DNA of 18,964 nucleotides from Candidatus Poribacteria bacterium (GCA_002729015.1 PBVO01000061.1:104988-123951); one strand, 5' to 3'. Counted from the stretch's first letter, positions 1-8,070 are shown. Notes: generated by a model not told the origin, from the sequence alone. Made by a program: numbers and translations.

Positions 1-1
1 A

Positions 2-226
2 GTCCCGGAGTCAATATTTAAGGCAGAGGTCGATCGAATGGTCCGAGATGTCAAGAACACCTACGAGCCTTTACCTGGGATGGAACAAGCTCTACTACCA
101 GGAGCAATTGAAGAAGATCGATTTGAATTTCACCGACAGAACGGTATTCGTTACGGGGAGATGGAGCAGGAGGGGGCTCGCTTAGTCAGTCAAAGACTGG
201 ATCTACCACTACCTTGGAATGAGTAA
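2..226 (+). CDS. C-terminal fragment of a probable Ldh-family (malate/L-lactate) dehydrogenase
   Basis: An open frame enters from the left edge and runs 74 codons to a TAA at 224-226. The first ATG (38) is not a credible start, because the frame is open upstream of it and no ribosome-binding site precedes it. I therefore read this as the end of a longer gene. The spacing F..EVDRMVRDVK, then LLPGAIEEDRF, then R..NGI, then a final LDLPLPW, resembles the C-terminus of the Ldh_2 family of NAD(P)-dependent 2-hydroxyacid oxidoreductases (malate, L-lactate, ureidoglycolate). In that family a PGE-type motif and an 'R...Gi' motif close the protein. Substrate cannot be inferred, and the cofactor and active-site regions are outside the window. 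It converges on rplQ and is functionally unrelated to the ribosomal cluster. The family call rests on recalled motif spacing only. Confidence 0.6.
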   Translation, partial: VPESIFKAEVDRMVRDVKNTYEPLPGMEQALLPGAIEEDRFEFHRQNGIRYGEMEQEGARLVSQRLDLPLPWNE

Positions 227-296
227 AGCAAGCAGAAGTCCCAAATCTCAGAACTAACATCTCTTATCTTACCTTCTTGCTTGCTTTTTACTTTAC
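225..296. terminator. Inverted repeat between convergent genes, probable bidirectional terminator
   Basis: The left arm AAAGCAAGCAGAAG (225-238) is complementary to the right arm at 273-287 with one bulged base, giving about 14 paired positions around a loop of about 34 nt. On the plus strand the right arm runs into TTTTTACTTTACTT. On the minus strand the repeat ends in GCTTTACTC, a weaker U-tract. The left arm overlaps the stop codon of the plus-strand gene. The repeat lies between that gene and rplQ, which face each other, so one hairpin could end both transcripts. The large loop lowers confidence. Confidence 0.6.
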
Positions 297-316
297 TTGA
301 ATTCAAATTAAGGTGC

Positions 317-697
317 TTAGACCAGCTGTATGTACGCCATCTGAGCACCATCGCCCTTTCTGATATCGGACCTCACAACTCGTGTATAACCACCATTACG
401 ATCAGCATAGCGGGGGCCTATTTCGTTGAATAATTTGCGCAAAACATCATGCTTTCCCTTCATTCTTGTGTGCAAGTTGGAACCGAAAATGACCTTGGCT
501 GCTTGCCTTCTAGAATTCAAGTCGCCGCGCTTTGCTAGCGTAATCAATTTCTCGGCGAAACTTCTTAGCTCCTTACACTTGGGTAATGTAGATTGAATTT
601 GCTCATGCTCAAATAATGCGGTGGCTAAATTTCGTAGTAGTGCTTTTCTGTGGCTTGATGTTCTCCCTAGTTTTCGACCTCTTTTTCTGTGTTTCAT
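317..697 (-). CDS. rplQ: 50S ribosomal protein L17
   Basis: 126 aa, a normal length for bacterial L17. The N-terminus MKHRKRGRKLGRTSSHRKAL is the classic L17 opening, followed by LLRNLATALFEHEQI and the family's usual 'A..L', 'RR' and 'NGGYTR' stretches. The C-terminus 'GAQMAYIQLV' matches the family end 'dga.ma.iELv'. L17 binds 23S rRNA near the exit-tunnel side of the large subunit. It is the last gene of the superoperon, 37 nt after rpoA, which is the standard alpha-operon order. The ATG at 697 is chosen because it gives the conserved start. A probable terminator follows at 225-296. Confidence 0.98.
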   Translation of the reverse strand: MKHRKRGRKLGRTSSHRKALLRNLATALFEHEQIQSTLPKCKELRSFAEKLITLAKRGDLNSRRQAAKVIFGSNLHTRMKGKHDVLRKLFNEIGPRYADRNGGYTRVVRSDIRKGDGAQMAYIQLV

Positions 698-734
698 ATT
701 TTTTGCAACCTCTTACGCAATTCTGACTACGATA

Positions 735-1697
735 CTAATCTTCATCTAAATCCATACCCAACTCAAGCCCCATCTGGCTTAAAATTTCTTTAATCTCGAT
801 CAAGGATTTTTTCCCAAAATTTCGTTGTTTCAACATCTCTTGTTCGCTATGGATTACCAAATCCCGAATTGTTGTGATCTGGGAAGCTTCTAGGCAGTTG
901 GCAGATCGAACTGAAAGTTCGAGTTCAGCCACTGGCTTATTGAGAAACTTTTCGCGCTGAATTTTGTTTTCATCAATTACCTCGATGGGCTCAACGTAGT
1001 GTTCATCAAAATCAGTAAACAAACTTAGTTGGTCGCGTAGAATCTTAGCGGCTTCAGTTACTGCATCTTTTGCTGTCAAGCTACCATCGGTCCAGACCTC
1101 TAGCAATAACCGATCGAAATTAGTTATGTGGCCAACTCGCGTTTCTTCAACTTTAAAATTAACCTTATCAACAGGTGAGAACTTGGCATCTATTGGAATT
1201 ACGCCTTCTACAGCATCGCTATCTGCTACATCATCGGAAAATGCGTAGCCGCGCCCACGCGCTACTCGTAATTGCAGACCTAGACCATCGCATCTATCCA
1301 AGGTAGCGATATGCTGGTCTGGGTTTATGATTTCAACCAGTCCATTTGGTATAATGTCAGCTGCTGTTACTTGCTTCGAACCCTTTGCGGTCAAATTTAA
1401 CGCGACTTCTTCATCTGTGTTAACTAAAAAGCGAATTGACTTTAAGTTAAGAATGATTTGCACAACATCTTCACGCACTCCCTCGACTGTATCATATTCA
1501 TGGTTGACTCCATCAATTGACACAGAAACAACGGCAGCCCCCTGAACACTTGAAAGCAGCACTCTACGTAGTGAATTACCAATAGTCATCCCGAACCCTC
1601 TTGCCAGCGGTTCGGCAATAAACTTACCGTAATTTGGTCTTAGGGACTCCTGTTCCGCCAGAAGACGTTTTGGTTTTGTTATTTCTAACCCGATCAT
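735..1697 (-). CDS. rpoA: DNA-directed RNA polymerase subunit alpha
   Basis: Alpha subunit, which dimerises to start RNA polymerase assembly; its C-terminal domain contacts UP elements and activators. The N-terminal domain (about residues 1-235) holds LARGFGMTIGNSLRRVLLSS, the dimerisation and beta-binding region. The C-terminal domain (about 255-315) holds VRSANCL and FGKKSL, so the UP-element-binding residues equivalent to E. coli R265, N268, C269, G296, K298 and S299 are present. Length is 320 aa; E. coli has 329. Two ATGs are in tandem. GGGGAGG abuts the first (1700) with no spacer and sits 3 nt from the second (1697), so I prefer 1697. rpsD, which commonly lies between rpsK and rpoA, is missing; the gap is 57 nt. 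Confidence 0.98.
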   Translation of the reverse strand: MIGLEITKPKRLLAEQESLRPNYGKFIAEPLARGFGMTIGNSLRRVLLSSVQGAAVVSVSIDGVNHEYDTVEGVREDVVQIILNLKSIRFLVNTDEEVALNLTAKGSKQVTAADIIPNGLVEIINPDQHIATLDRCDGLGLQLRVARGRGYAFSDDVADSDAVEGVIPIDAKFSPVDKVNFKVEETRVGHITNFDRLLLEVWTDGSLTAKDAVTEAAKILRDQLSLFTDFDEHYVEPIEVIDENKIQREKFLNKPVAELELSVRSANCLEASQITTIRDLVIHSEQEMLKQRNFGKKSLIEIKEILSQMGLELGMDLDED

Positions 1698-1757
1698 CAT
1701 CCTCCCCTATTGATTGCTCTAATCTTAATTATTAGATAATATTCATCAGTGTCTTGC

Positions 1758-2129
1758 TTAAACACGTCGACGCTTTGGCGGTCGACACCCGTTATGAGGA
1801 ATAGGTGTTACATCTTGCATAGATATAATATCGATGCCAGCAGCCGCGAGGGAACGAATTGCGGACTCACGCCCTGATCCAGGACCTTTTACTCTAACCT
1901 TGACCCTTTGTACCCCATGTTCTTTGGCTTTTTGAGCACAGACTTCAGCTGCTTGGCCTGCCGCGAATGGTGTACTTTTTCGTGATCCTCTGAAATCTGT
2001 TCCAGCACTTGCCCAAGCCAAGGCATTGCCATTTGGGTCGGTAATTGTAATAATAGTATTGTTAAACGTCGCTTGGATGTGGGCTATACCTTCAGGGACG
2101 TTTTTTCTTTCCCGCCTTCTTGATCTCAA
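1758..2129 (-). CDS. rpsK: 30S ribosomal protein S11
   Basis: 123 aa. Family landmarks in order: '[18 protein letters not shown]' near residues 14-31, '[20 protein letters not shown]' in the middle, '[18 protein letters not shown]', and the terminal '[18 protein letters not shown]'. S11 sits on the platform of the small subunit near the mRNA exit. The start codon is TTG at 2129. An in-frame TAA lies 19 nt upstream, and AAGGAG sits 7 nt before the TTG, so a non-ATG start is well supported. In the alpha cluster it follows rpsM by 59 nt and precedes rpoA directly, with no rpsD between. Confidence 0.97.
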   Translation of the reverse strand: MRSRRRERKNVPEGIAHIQATFNNTIITITDPNGNALAWASAGTDFRGSRKSTPFAAGQAAEVCAQKAKEHGVQRVKVRVKGPGSGRESAIRSLAAAGIDIISMQDVTPIPHNGCRPPKRRRV

Positions 2130-2188
2130 TTCAATCTCCTTCTTTTAACAGAATTTACCTTAGTGTTATCCAAAACAGCAAAATTGAC

Positions 2189-2581
2189 TTAAGCCTTTCG
2201 ACCCACTTCTTTTGCTTTACGACCTACGGAAATGGTTTTTGCCCTTCCTTTACGCGTACGAGCATTTGTACTGGTACGTTGTCCCCTTGCCGGCAATCCT
2301 CGACGGTGACGCAAGCCACGGTAACAACTAATATCGCTTAGACGCTTAATGTTTTGATCAACGGACCTTCTTAAATCCCCTTCGACTATGTAGCTAGCTC
2401 CAATTTCATTTCGAATTAAGTTAATCTCATTCTCTGTCAAATCTGCCACTTTAATGGCTGGGTCAATACGTAAATTAGCAACAATCTGAGAGGCCGTTGT
2501 CCGACCAATACCAAAAATATACGTCAACCCAATATCGACTCGTTTGTTTCGTGGCAGATCTACCCCAGCAATCCTAGCCAT
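2189..2581 (-). CDS. rpsM: 30S ribosomal protein S13
   Basis: 130 aa, slightly longer than E. coli S13 (118). It begins [20 protein letters not shown], followed by [13 protein letters not shown] (helix-two-turns-helix) and '[18 protein letters not shown]', then 'NARTRKG' and a lysine/arginine-rich tail that reaches toward the P-site tRNA. S13 forms the head bridges to the 50S subunit and contacts S19. The ATG at 2581 follows rpmJ by 17 nt, with CCTCC-complement (GGAGG) near 2591-2595 as the ribosome-binding site. Order rpmJ-rpsM-rpsK is typical. Confidence 0.98.
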   Translation of the reverse strand: MARIAGVDLPRNKRVDIGLTYIFGIGRTTASQIVANLRIDPAIKVADLTENEINLIRNEIGASYIVEGDLRRSVDQNIKRLSDISCYRGLRHRRGLPARGQRTSTNARTRKGRAKTISVGRKAKEVGRKA

Positions 2582-2598
2582 AGTTCAGGCCTCCTACG

Positions 2599-2715
2599 TC
2601 AACCTTGTCTTTGTTTATGTTTGGGATTAGTTGGGCAAATCACACGAATTCGCCCCTTTCTCTTTATGATTTTGCAACGTTCGCACATTTTTTTAACAGA
2701 AGCTCTTACTTTCAT
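2599..2715 (-). CDS. rpmJ: 50S ribosomal protein L36, zinc-binding type
   Basis: A small gene of 38 codons plus TGA, found by translating the secY-rpsM gap. It begins [14 protein letters not shown] and ends [12 protein letters not shown]. The four zinc ligands Cys11, Cys14, Cys27 and His33 are all present, so this is the zinc-containing (C+) form. L36 binds 23S rRNA near the base of the L7/L12 stalk. The ATG lies 5 nt after the secY stop, with an AGGAAGG-like ribosome-binding site overlapping the secY end. infA and map, which often lie between secY and rpmJ, are absent. Confidence 0.96.
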   Translation of the reverse strand: MKVRASVKKMCERCKIIKRKGRIRVICPTNPKHKQRQG

Positions 2716-2720
2716 ATATT

Positions 2721-4055
2721 TTACCTTCCTCGACTTCTCATTGGTCCATCACTTAAGAAACCGTCGTAACGACGAGTCGTTAAGTAAGACTCGATTTGGT
2801 TCATAGTATCTAAGGCAACCCCAACAACAATTAGTAAAGATGCCCCCTGAACCATCGTACCAATTTTCAACCATTGCTGAAAAATCATTGGAATAATTGC
2901 AATCGCAGCCAAAAACACCGCTCCTGGCAGTGTAATTCGGGTTAGAATATTATTGATATACTCCTCTGTCCTTTTTCCAGGTGGAACACCAGGGATATGT
3001 CCGCGATTTTTGCGCAAATTGTCGGCCATATCAACAGGATTAACCTGAACGGCGGTATAGAAATAAGTGAAGCCTATAATCAAAAGAGCATAAATAATAT
3101 AGTAAAGGAAACGCGTTGGACCAAACCAAACTTGCAGGCCTGTAATCCAGGTCGATGTTGGAAAGGCTTTCTGTAAAAAACCAAATACAATACCAGGAAA
3201 TTGCATAAGTGTCACTGCGAAAATGATTGGAATCATACCCGCAGTGTTAACCCTTAGTGGGATGTGAGTTGATTGACCTCCATAAACCTTCCGTCCGACA
3301 ACCCGTCGTGCATACTGAACCGGAATCCGTCGAATAGAAAGAGTAATGAAGACAGTTCCCGCAATTGCAACAAGAGTCAACAGAATCAATACTGCGATCT
3401 GTGGAAGACCTATTTGCCCACTAATGAGATCAGCTACAAGCTGTTGAATGCCACTAGGTGCTGCGGCCACGATTCCAACGGTAATTATAATCGATATACC
3501 TTGTCCAACTCCTTTTTCGGTGATTTGTTCGCCCAACCACATTACAAAAGCAGTTCCTGCCATCAAGGTAATCATTACCAAAACTGTCCAGCCAAGGTTA
3601 GGGTTAGCAACTATCGAATTATCTTGCCCCCAACTCTTTAGCATAGTTGTGATGGCTATACCTTGAACGGCACTTAGAATTACTGTGCCATAACGCGTGT
3701 ACTGGGTAATCTTCTTTCGTCCACCATCTTCTTTAGATAATTTTTCCAGAGAAGGTACCACCACAGCCAATAATTGCATAGCAATCGAAGCACTAATGTA
3801 AGGCTGAATACCTAATGCAAATATGGACATTTGTTTGAATGCACCACCAGAAAAAAGGTTTATAAAACCCACAATATTTTCAGCGGCCTCGTTGGCATCA
3901 AGTTGTTGTTGAAACCAACTAGCCAAGGCTGCATCGTCAATACCTGGTAGTGTTATATGGGCACCAACCCTGTAAACAAAAAGGAGCAACGCAGTGAAAA
4001 ACAAGCGTTGGCGGAGTTCCGGAATCTTTAGAGCGTTTCGGAATGCTTGGATCAC
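2721..4055 (-). CDS. secY: Preprotein translocase channel subunit SecY
   Basis: 444 aa polytopic membrane protein, the core of the SecYEG channel that exports or inserts unfolded proteins. About ten hydrophobic segments can be seen, beginning with residues 16-36. SecY signatures are present: [15 protein letters not shown] (82-96) and '[16 protein letters not shown]' (about 173-188). So are the cytosolic loops that dock SecA and ribosomes: [10 protein letters not shown] near 242-251 and '[18 protein letters not shown]' near 339-356. The N-terminus ([19 protein letters not shown]) is canonical. The start is GTG at 4055, immediately after the rplO stop, with GAGG 8 nt upstream inside rplO, so the pair are probably translationally coupled. 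adk and map do not follow it. Confidence 0.98.
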   Translation of the reverse strand: MIQAFRNALKIPELRQRLFFTALLLFVYRVGAHITLPGIDDAALASWFQQQLDANEAAENIVGFINLFSGGAFKQMSIFALGIQPYISASIAMQLLAVVVPSLEKLSKEDGGRKKITQYTRYGTVILSAVQGIAITTMLKSWGQDNSIVANPNLGWTVLVMITLMAGTAFVMWLGEQITEKGVGQGISIIITVGIVAAAPSGIQQLVADLISGQIGLPQIAVLILLTLVAIAGTVFITLSIRRIPVQYARRVVGRKVYGGQSTHIPLRVNTAGMIPIIFAVTLMQFPGIVFGFLQKAFPTSTWITGLQVWFGPTRFLYYIIYALLIIGFTYFYTAVQVNPVDMADNLRKNRGHIPGVPPGKRTEEYINNILTRITLPGAVFLAAIAIIPMIFQQWLKIGTMVQGASLLIVVGVALDTMNQIESYLTTRRYDGFLSDGPMRSRGR

Positions 4056-4502
4056 TTAAATAACCTCTACTGTTCCGCCTTTTGATTCAATCTGTGTAAT
4101 TGCAGATTTAGAAAAACCATGTGCTTGCACCGTTAACTGTTTTTCTAAAGTGCCAGTTCCCAATATTTTGACCCTCGGATTTCTCGCTGGGACCAAATTA
4201 GCAGAAATCAGTCTCTCGACAGTAATAGTTTCACCATCATCAAAGAGATTCAATGTTTTGACATTAACGACATCGTATTCTACTTTCTTATGTCTGGCTC
4301 TTTTAGGACCACGTTTAGGAATTCGCCGAACTAATGGCATTTGGCCACCTTCAAACCAGGCGGGAATGCTACCACCCGAACGGGATTTTTGCCCTTTATG
4401 CCCTCTACCTGAAGTACCACCAAGGCCCGAAGCATCACCGCGGCCAACTCGCTTTTTCGAGCGCTTAGCCCCACTATGAGGCTTTAGCTGATTTAATCTC
4501 AT
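4056..4502 (-). CDS. rplO: 50S ribosomal protein L15
   Basis: 148 aa. It begins MRLNQLKPHSGAKRSKKRVG and has the glycine-rich 'RGDASGLGGTSGRGHKGQKSRSGG' region that threads into 23S rRNA, then 'FEGGQMPLVRRIPKRG', and the C-terminal globular part with 'VKILGTG' and 'AHGFSKSA'. L15 is a late-assembly core protein of the large subunit. The frame is open up to a TTG at 4556. The ATG at 4502 gives the conserved N-terminus and has GGAG about 10 nt upstream, so I chose it. It is preceded by a 57-nt spacer after rpsE where rpmD (L30) would normally be. Confidence 0.97.
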   Translation of the reverse strand: MRLNQLKPHSGAKRSKKRVGRGDASGLGGTSGRGHKGQKSRSGGSIPAWFEGGQMPLVRRIPKRGPKRARHKKVEYDVVNVKTLNLFDDGETITVERLISANLVPARNPRVKILGTGTLEKQLTVQAHGFSKSAITQIESKGGTVEVI

Positions 4503-4559
4503 ATTGAAAGAACTCCGATTAGATTCTATTTGAGCATGGAAGATAATTTGGTACAATCT

Positions 4560-5066
4560 CTAGCTGAGTAAATCATCCACACTAATTCCTCTGAGCCGTG
4601 CTACATCTTCTACCCGCTTCAGACTTTTTAGGCCTTGGATTGTAGCTTCAGCGATATTTTTCAGATTTCTACTACCTATTCTTTTTGTTAAAATGTCACG
4701 GATACCTGCGTATTCCATAATAATTCGGGTGGCAGGTCCAGCAATAACCCCTGTACCTGGCCCTGCTGGTTTAAGTAAAACGTTACAAGCTTTGTACTTT
4801 CCGACAATTTCGTGCGGAATCGTACCATTGATCAATGGGATACGGATGAGATTTTTCTTCGCATCTGCCAAACTCTTAGCAATTGCAGATGGAACCTCAT
4901 TGGCGCCAGCAAAACCTAAACCGACAATACCATCCCGATTACCAACAGCAGTTACTGCATTGAAACTCGGTGTTCGACCACCCTTTCTGACTCGCATGAC
5001 CCGGTTAACTCCTATTAACCGTTCTTCCAACTCAAACTGACCGGCATCGATTTTATTTACCAACAT
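4560..5066 (-). CDS. rpsE: 30S ribosomal protein S5
   Basis: 168 aa, close to E. coli S5 (167). The double-stranded-RNA-binding-like N-terminal domain shows 'ELEERLIGVNRVMRVRKGGR' and 'FNAVTAVGNRDGIVGLGFAGA'. The C-terminal domain shows 'GTIPHEIVGKYKACNVLLKPA', 'GTGVIAGPATRIIMEYAGI', and 'GSRNLKNIAEATIQGL'. S5 lies near the mRNA entry site and affects translational fidelity. The start ATG (5066) lies 6 nt after the rplR stop. An AGGAG overlapping that TAG is 3 nt from the ATG, so coupling is likely. Confidence 0.98.
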   Translation of the reverse strand: MLVNKIDAGQFELEERLIGVNRVMRVRKGGRTPSFNAVTAVGNRDGIVGLGFAGANEVPSAIAKSLADAKKNLIRIPLINGTIPHEIVGKYKACNVLLKPAGPGTGVIAGPATRIIMEYAGIRDILTKRIGSRNLKNIAEATIQGLKSLKRVEDVARLRGISVDDLLS

Positions 5067-5072
5067 AAACTC

Positions 5073-5438
5073 CTAGAATTTCAGGCCATTTGCCCTGGCT
5101 GAATCGGCTAGGGCTTTTATTCTTCCGTGATATAATTTTGAACCTCGATCAAAAGTCACCGTCTCTATATCTCTATCTTTTGCCTTCTTTGCAATTAATT
5201 CACCAACTTTCTCAGCAGCAGTTGTATTACCTGTTGCCAAAAGATCCTTTAATTCAGGGGATAAAGTTGAGGCCGAAGCCAAAGTAACACCATTAATATC
5301 GTCGATAATCTGAGCGTAAATATGACGCAAACTTCTAAAAACGGATAAGCGCGGTCTGTTACTAGACTGCCTGATCTTGTAGCGAACGCGCGAACTTCGC
5401 CTTTTTTCTGCCAATCGTTTTTTCTTAATAACAGCCAA
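5073..5438 (-). CDS. rplR: 50S ribosomal protein L18
   Basis: 121 aa. The basic N-terminus [19 protein letters not shown] is followed by '[20 protein letters not shown]', '[12 protein letters not shown]', '[21 protein letters not shown]' and '[19 protein letters not shown]', the standard L18 order. L18 binds 5S rRNA in the central protuberance with L5. The start is TTG at 5438, with GGGAG 7 nt upstream and no nearby ATG that would keep the conserved N-terminus, so a non-ATG start is preferred. Neighbours rplF and rpsE are as expected for the spc cluster. Confidence 0.97.
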   Translation of the reverse strand: MAVIKKKRLAEKRRSSRVRYKIRQSSNRPRLSVFRSLRHIYAQIIDDINGVTLASASTLSPELKDLLATGNTTAAEKVGELIAKKAKDRDIETVTFDRGSKLYHGRIKALADSARANGLKF

Positions 5439-5485
5439 TGCAAATCTCCCTTTTCCACATATCCTATGTTTAATAAAAAGCTATA

Positions 5486-6052
5486 CTAAACTCTAGCTTT
5501 TCCTTCCCTCATACGAACACGTTCACCCTCGTAGCGAATTCCCTTCGATGGTTTATAATCTTCTGGCTTTTTAATTTGACGGATAGTAGCACTAACTTCA
5601 CCAACTAGCTGCTTATCAATACCACTGACCACGATTGGAATATGGGGTTGTCCATCGACACTTTCTGGAGCTTCCACGGAAATCTCGATTCCTTCTGGTG
5701 GAATAAAAGTTACCGTATGAGAATAGCCAACGTTCAAGACCAACTCTTTCTGACGATTAATTTCAGCCCGATATCCGTTTCCAACAACACGTAACTTCTT
5801 TTCAAATCCAACAGAAACACCGGCGACCATATTTGCAACTAAACTTCTAGATAAACCATGCAAAGACTTATATTGCCGAAGATCGTTCGGCCTTTCTAAT
5901 GTTGCAATGTTTTCTTTCAAGTTCAGGCGAATTCCATCTGGTAGAGTCCAACTCAACTTTCCCTTTGGCCCCTCTACCTCTACATCTGAATCAGCTATGC
6001 TGAGCTTGACGTTAGATGGGATTTCAATAGGTAAATATCCTACACGTGACAT
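5486..6052 (-). CDS. rplF: 50S ribosomal protein L6
   Basis: 188 aa, a little longer than E. coli L6 (177). It opens MSRVGYLPIEIPSNVKLSI and has 'VEGPKGKLSWTLP', 'SLHGLSRSLVANMVAGVSVGF' and 'KKLRVVGNGYRAE' of the duplicated L6 fold, then 'NVGYSHTV' and the C-terminal signature 'GEVSATIRQIKKPEDYKPSKGIRYEGE' with a basic tail. L6 lies near the sarcin-ricin loop where elongation factors bind. ATG at 6052, 33 nt after rpsH. Confidence 0.98.
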   Translation of the reverse strand: MSRVGYLPIEIPSNVKLSIADSDVEVEGPKGKLSWTLPDGIRLNLKENIATLERPNDLRQYKSLHGLSRSLVANMVAGVSVGFEKKLRVVGNGYRAEINRQKELVLNVGYSHTVTFIPPEGIEISVEAPESVDGQPHIPIVVSGIDKQLVGEVSATIRQIKKPEDYKPSKGIRYEGERVRMREGKARV

Positions 6053-6085
6053 TCTTTTTCCTCTGTTTGAGCTCTTTGGGGGCCT

Positions 6086-6484
6086 CTACCAGACATGGCA
6101 AAGAACTTCTCCACCTACGTTCGATCCTCGACAGGCTTTATCAGTCATAACTCCGCTCGAGGTGGATAAAACGGCGACTCCTAAACCACCGAAGACACGA
6201 GGTATAGAAGACTTATCGACATAAACACGTCGCCCCGGCTTGCTAATGCGCTTAATACCAGAAATAACGCGCTCTTCCGTCTCCGAATATTTGAGATAAA
6301 TTCGGATGATATTCTGCTTATTATCTTCAAGAACACGATAACTACGAATAAAACCTTCTTCACACAAAACACGGGCCAATTCAACCTTAACTTTGGAAGC
6401 TGGAACTTCCACTCGATCATGAAATGCCTGACTAGCATTCCTGACTCTGGTCAACATATCCGCGATTGGGTCTGTCATTGACAT
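6086..6484 (-). CDS. rpsH: 30S ribosomal protein S8
   Basis: 132 aa, the usual length. N-terminus [17 protein letters not shown], central '[20 protein letters not shown]', and the C-terminal signature '[24 protein letters not shown]' followed by 'GGEVLCHVW'. S8 binds the central domain of 16S rRNA early in assembly and in E. coli represses the spc operon; regulation here is not shown. The frame stays open upstream into the rpsN region, but the ATG at 6484 is preferred because AAGGA lies about 9 nt upstream. A second ATG at 6478 is possible but is 15 nt from that site. Confidence 0.98.
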   Translation of the reverse strand: MSMTDPIADMLTRVRNASQAFHDRVEVPASKVKVELARVLCEEGFIRSYRVLEDNKQNIIRIYLKYSETEERVISGIKRISKPGRRVYVDKSSIPRVFGGLGVAVLSTSSGVMTDKACRGSNVGGEVLCHVW

Positions 6485-6498
6485 TTGTATGATTCCTT

Positions 6499-6684
6499 TT
6501 ACCAACTGGCTTTTCTTACGCCAGGAATTTGTCCCGCCAATGCGAATCCACGAAAACAGATCCGGCATAAGCTAAACTTTTTCAGATATCCTCTGGCTCG
6601 CCCACAAGATGAACAACGGTTATACTTTCTGGTGGAAAATTTTGGTTCACGCTTCTGCTTAGCTACCAATGCTTTGGTTGACAC
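6499..6684 (-). CDS. rpsN: 30S ribosomal protein S14, zinc-binding short type
   Basis: 61 aa. This is the short, zinc-containing form (type Z), with Cys24-x2-Cys27 and Cys40-x2-Cys43. The signature '[20 protein letters not shown]' is followed by '[21 protein letters not shown]', the typical C-terminus. S14 sits in the head of the 30S subunit beside S10 and S19. The start is GTG at 6684, with AAGGAG 6 nt upstream. Many free-living bacteria carry this form in the spc operon between rplE and rpsH, as here. The lysine-rich stretch before the first Cys pair is slightly variable. Confidence 0.97.
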   Translation of the reverse strand: MSTKALVAKQKREPKFSTRKYNRCSSCGRARGYLKKFSLCRICFRGFALAGQIPGVRKASW

Positions 6685-6697
6685 GCTAGTCTCCTTC

Positions 6698-7237
6698 TTA
6701 ATCCCTAAAGGGCATACCCATTAGTTTGAGTAATTCTCGGCCTTCCTCATCCGTCGTTGCCGTTGTAACAATTGATATGTTCAGCCCACGAACTTCGCTG
6801 ACCTTATCGTAACTAATTTCCGGGAAGATTACTTGTTCTTGCAACCCGAGAGAATAATTTCCTCGACCATCAAAGGAATTTGGCGAAATCCCTCGAAAGT
6901 CACGAAGCTGTGGAAGAACAACATTAACTAATTTATTATAAAATTCGTACATATGATTACGGCGCAAGGTAACCTTACATCCAATTGGCATGCCGTCACG
7001 AATTTTGAAGTTAGCTATTGACTTTTTTGCTCGTGTAATTACCGCTCTCTGACCAGCAATCAACGATAATTCCTCAGTTGCATTTTCTAGCAACTTAGGC
7101 GTCTGAACAGCCTCACCAACTCCCATATTAAGTGTTATATGCCGAAGTTTTGGCAACTGCATGGGGGATTTGTAGCCAAACTGTCTTTGAAGTTCAGGTA
7201 TAACTTCCCCAGTATAAAATTCTTTTAACGTACTCAT
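6698..7237 (-). CDS. rplE: 50S ribosomal protein L5
   Basis: 179 aa, the same length as E. coli L5. Landmarks: '[18 protein letters not shown]' near residues 27-44, '[26 protein letters not shown]', '[28 protein letters not shown]' and '[26 protein letters not shown]'. L5 binds 5S rRNA and contacts P-site tRNA in the central protuberance. ATG at 7237 lies 14 nt after the rplX stop; the ribosome-binding site is weak (AGGA at about 11 nt, overlapping that stop). Confidence 0.98.
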   Translation of the reverse strand: MSTLKEFYTGEVIPELQRQFGYKSPMQLPKLRHITLNMGVGEAVQTPKLLENATEELSLIAGQRAVITRAKKSIANFKIRDGMPIGCKVTLRRNHMYEFYNKLVNVVLPQLRDFRGISPNSFDGRGNYSLGLQEQVIFPEISYDKVSEVRGLNISIVTTATTDEEGRELLKLMGMPFRD

Positions 7238-7251
7238 TCTATTTAATTTTC

Positions 7252-7599
7252 CTAGTCTATGACTTCCCCTGTTTTCCGAGAAGCCCTAATCCGAAATTTT
7301 TTCATACGACCATTAACTTCTTTTTCTACAATAACACGCTTGGTACGGATTGGCTGTCCGGTCTTTGGACAAATCAACTTTAGATTTGATAGGTGAATAG
7401 TCCCTTCAATTTCAACACGCCCACCTTCCGGAGAGTCAGCAGAAGGCCGTACGTGTTTAGTAATTATGTTGAGGCCTTCAACTACGGCACGCTGCTTTGC
7501 TTTTATAATCTCAAGGACTTTTCCTTGTTTCCCAGAATCTTTACCACTCAGCACTAAAACTGTATCGCCTTTTTTAATATGTGATCTTCCTATACCCAT
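7252..7599 (-). CDS. rplX: 50S ribosomal protein L24
   Basis: 115 aa from the ATG at 7599. The KOW motif is clear at the N-terminus: [20 protein letters not shown] then KVLEI. Next come '[14 protein letters not shown]', '[20 protein letters not shown]' and a basic C-terminus. L24 is an assembly initiator of the large subunit, near the tunnel exit. The reading frame is open further upstream into rplN, but the chosen ATG gives the conserved start and has a purine-rich GGGGGAAG about 3-7 nt upstream, 13 nt after the rplN stop. Confidence 0.97.
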   Translation of the reverse strand: MGIGRSHIKKGDTVLVLSGKDSGKQGKVLEIIKAKQRAVVEGLNIITKHVRPSADSPEGGRVEIEGTIHLSNLKLICPKTGQPIRTKRVIVEKEVNGRMKKFRIRASRKTGEVID

Positions 7600-7612
7600 T
7601 ATCTTCCCCCAA

Positions 7613-7981
7613 TTAGATGACTTCGGGAGCCAGAGAAACAATTCGAGTAAAATTCTTATCCCGCAACTCACGTGCTACTGGCCCGAAGACTCGAGTCCCT
7701 CTTGGCTCAAGCTGCGGAGTGATAACCACTGCCGCATTTTCATCAAACTTCACATACGAACCATCAGGTCGGCGGTATTCTTTCTTAGTACGAACAACGA
7801 CGGCTCGTACTACCTCTCCTTTGGCAACTTGACTATTTGGAATTGCTTCCTTGACACTAGCAACAACAATATCACCCACACGGGCATAACGCCTACGACT
7901 ACCACCAAGAACTTTGATGCACATCAGCCTCTTTGCACCAGAATTATCAGCTGAATTAAGCATTGTATAAACTTGAACCAT
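7613..7981 (-). CDS. rplN: 50S ribosomal protein L14
   Basis: 122 aa, normal length. It begins [20 protein letters not shown], with '[26 protein letters not shown]', '[22 protein letters not shown]' and '[28 protein letters not shown]'. This is the full conserved pattern. L14 is at the subunit interface near the factor-binding site and is where RsfS silences ribosomes in other bacteria. ATG at 7981 has AAGGGAAG upstream. It follows an 89-nt gap after rpsQ, the largest gap within the S10-spc run apart from the tuf-rpsJ junction. Confidence 0.98.
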   Translation of the reverse strand: MVQVYTMLNSADNSGAKRLMCIKVLGGSRRRYARVGDIVVASVKEAIPNSQVAKGEVVRAVVVRTKKEYRRPDGSYVKFDENAAVVITPQLEPRGTRVFGPVARELRDKNFTRIVSLAPEVI

Positions 7982-8070
7982 TGAACTTCCCTTGTTTTTT
8001 TGTCGATCTAACCAGATATCATCGAAAAAAAATTAAATATCTATAGTTTTAACCCGCGCCAGAGCTTCGG

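Noticed and set aside
3273..3641. 122-codon plus-strand ORF inside secY
   Set aside because: It is antisense to a clearly real gene with well-preserved SecY motifs, has no domain-like composition that I recognise, and no ribosome-binding site. Similar antisense frames occur inside rplO, rpsE, rpsC, tuf and fusA, and I treat them all as shadows.
4503..4556. TTG-initiated longer L15 that could hide a remnant of rpmD
   Set aside because: The 18 extra residues do not resemble L30 or any L15 N-terminus, and a GGAG sits before the ATG at 4502.
7466..7954. 162-codon plus-strand ORF across rplX and rplN
   Set aside because: It overlaps two intact ribosomal-protein genes on the opposite strand; its composition is explained by their codons.
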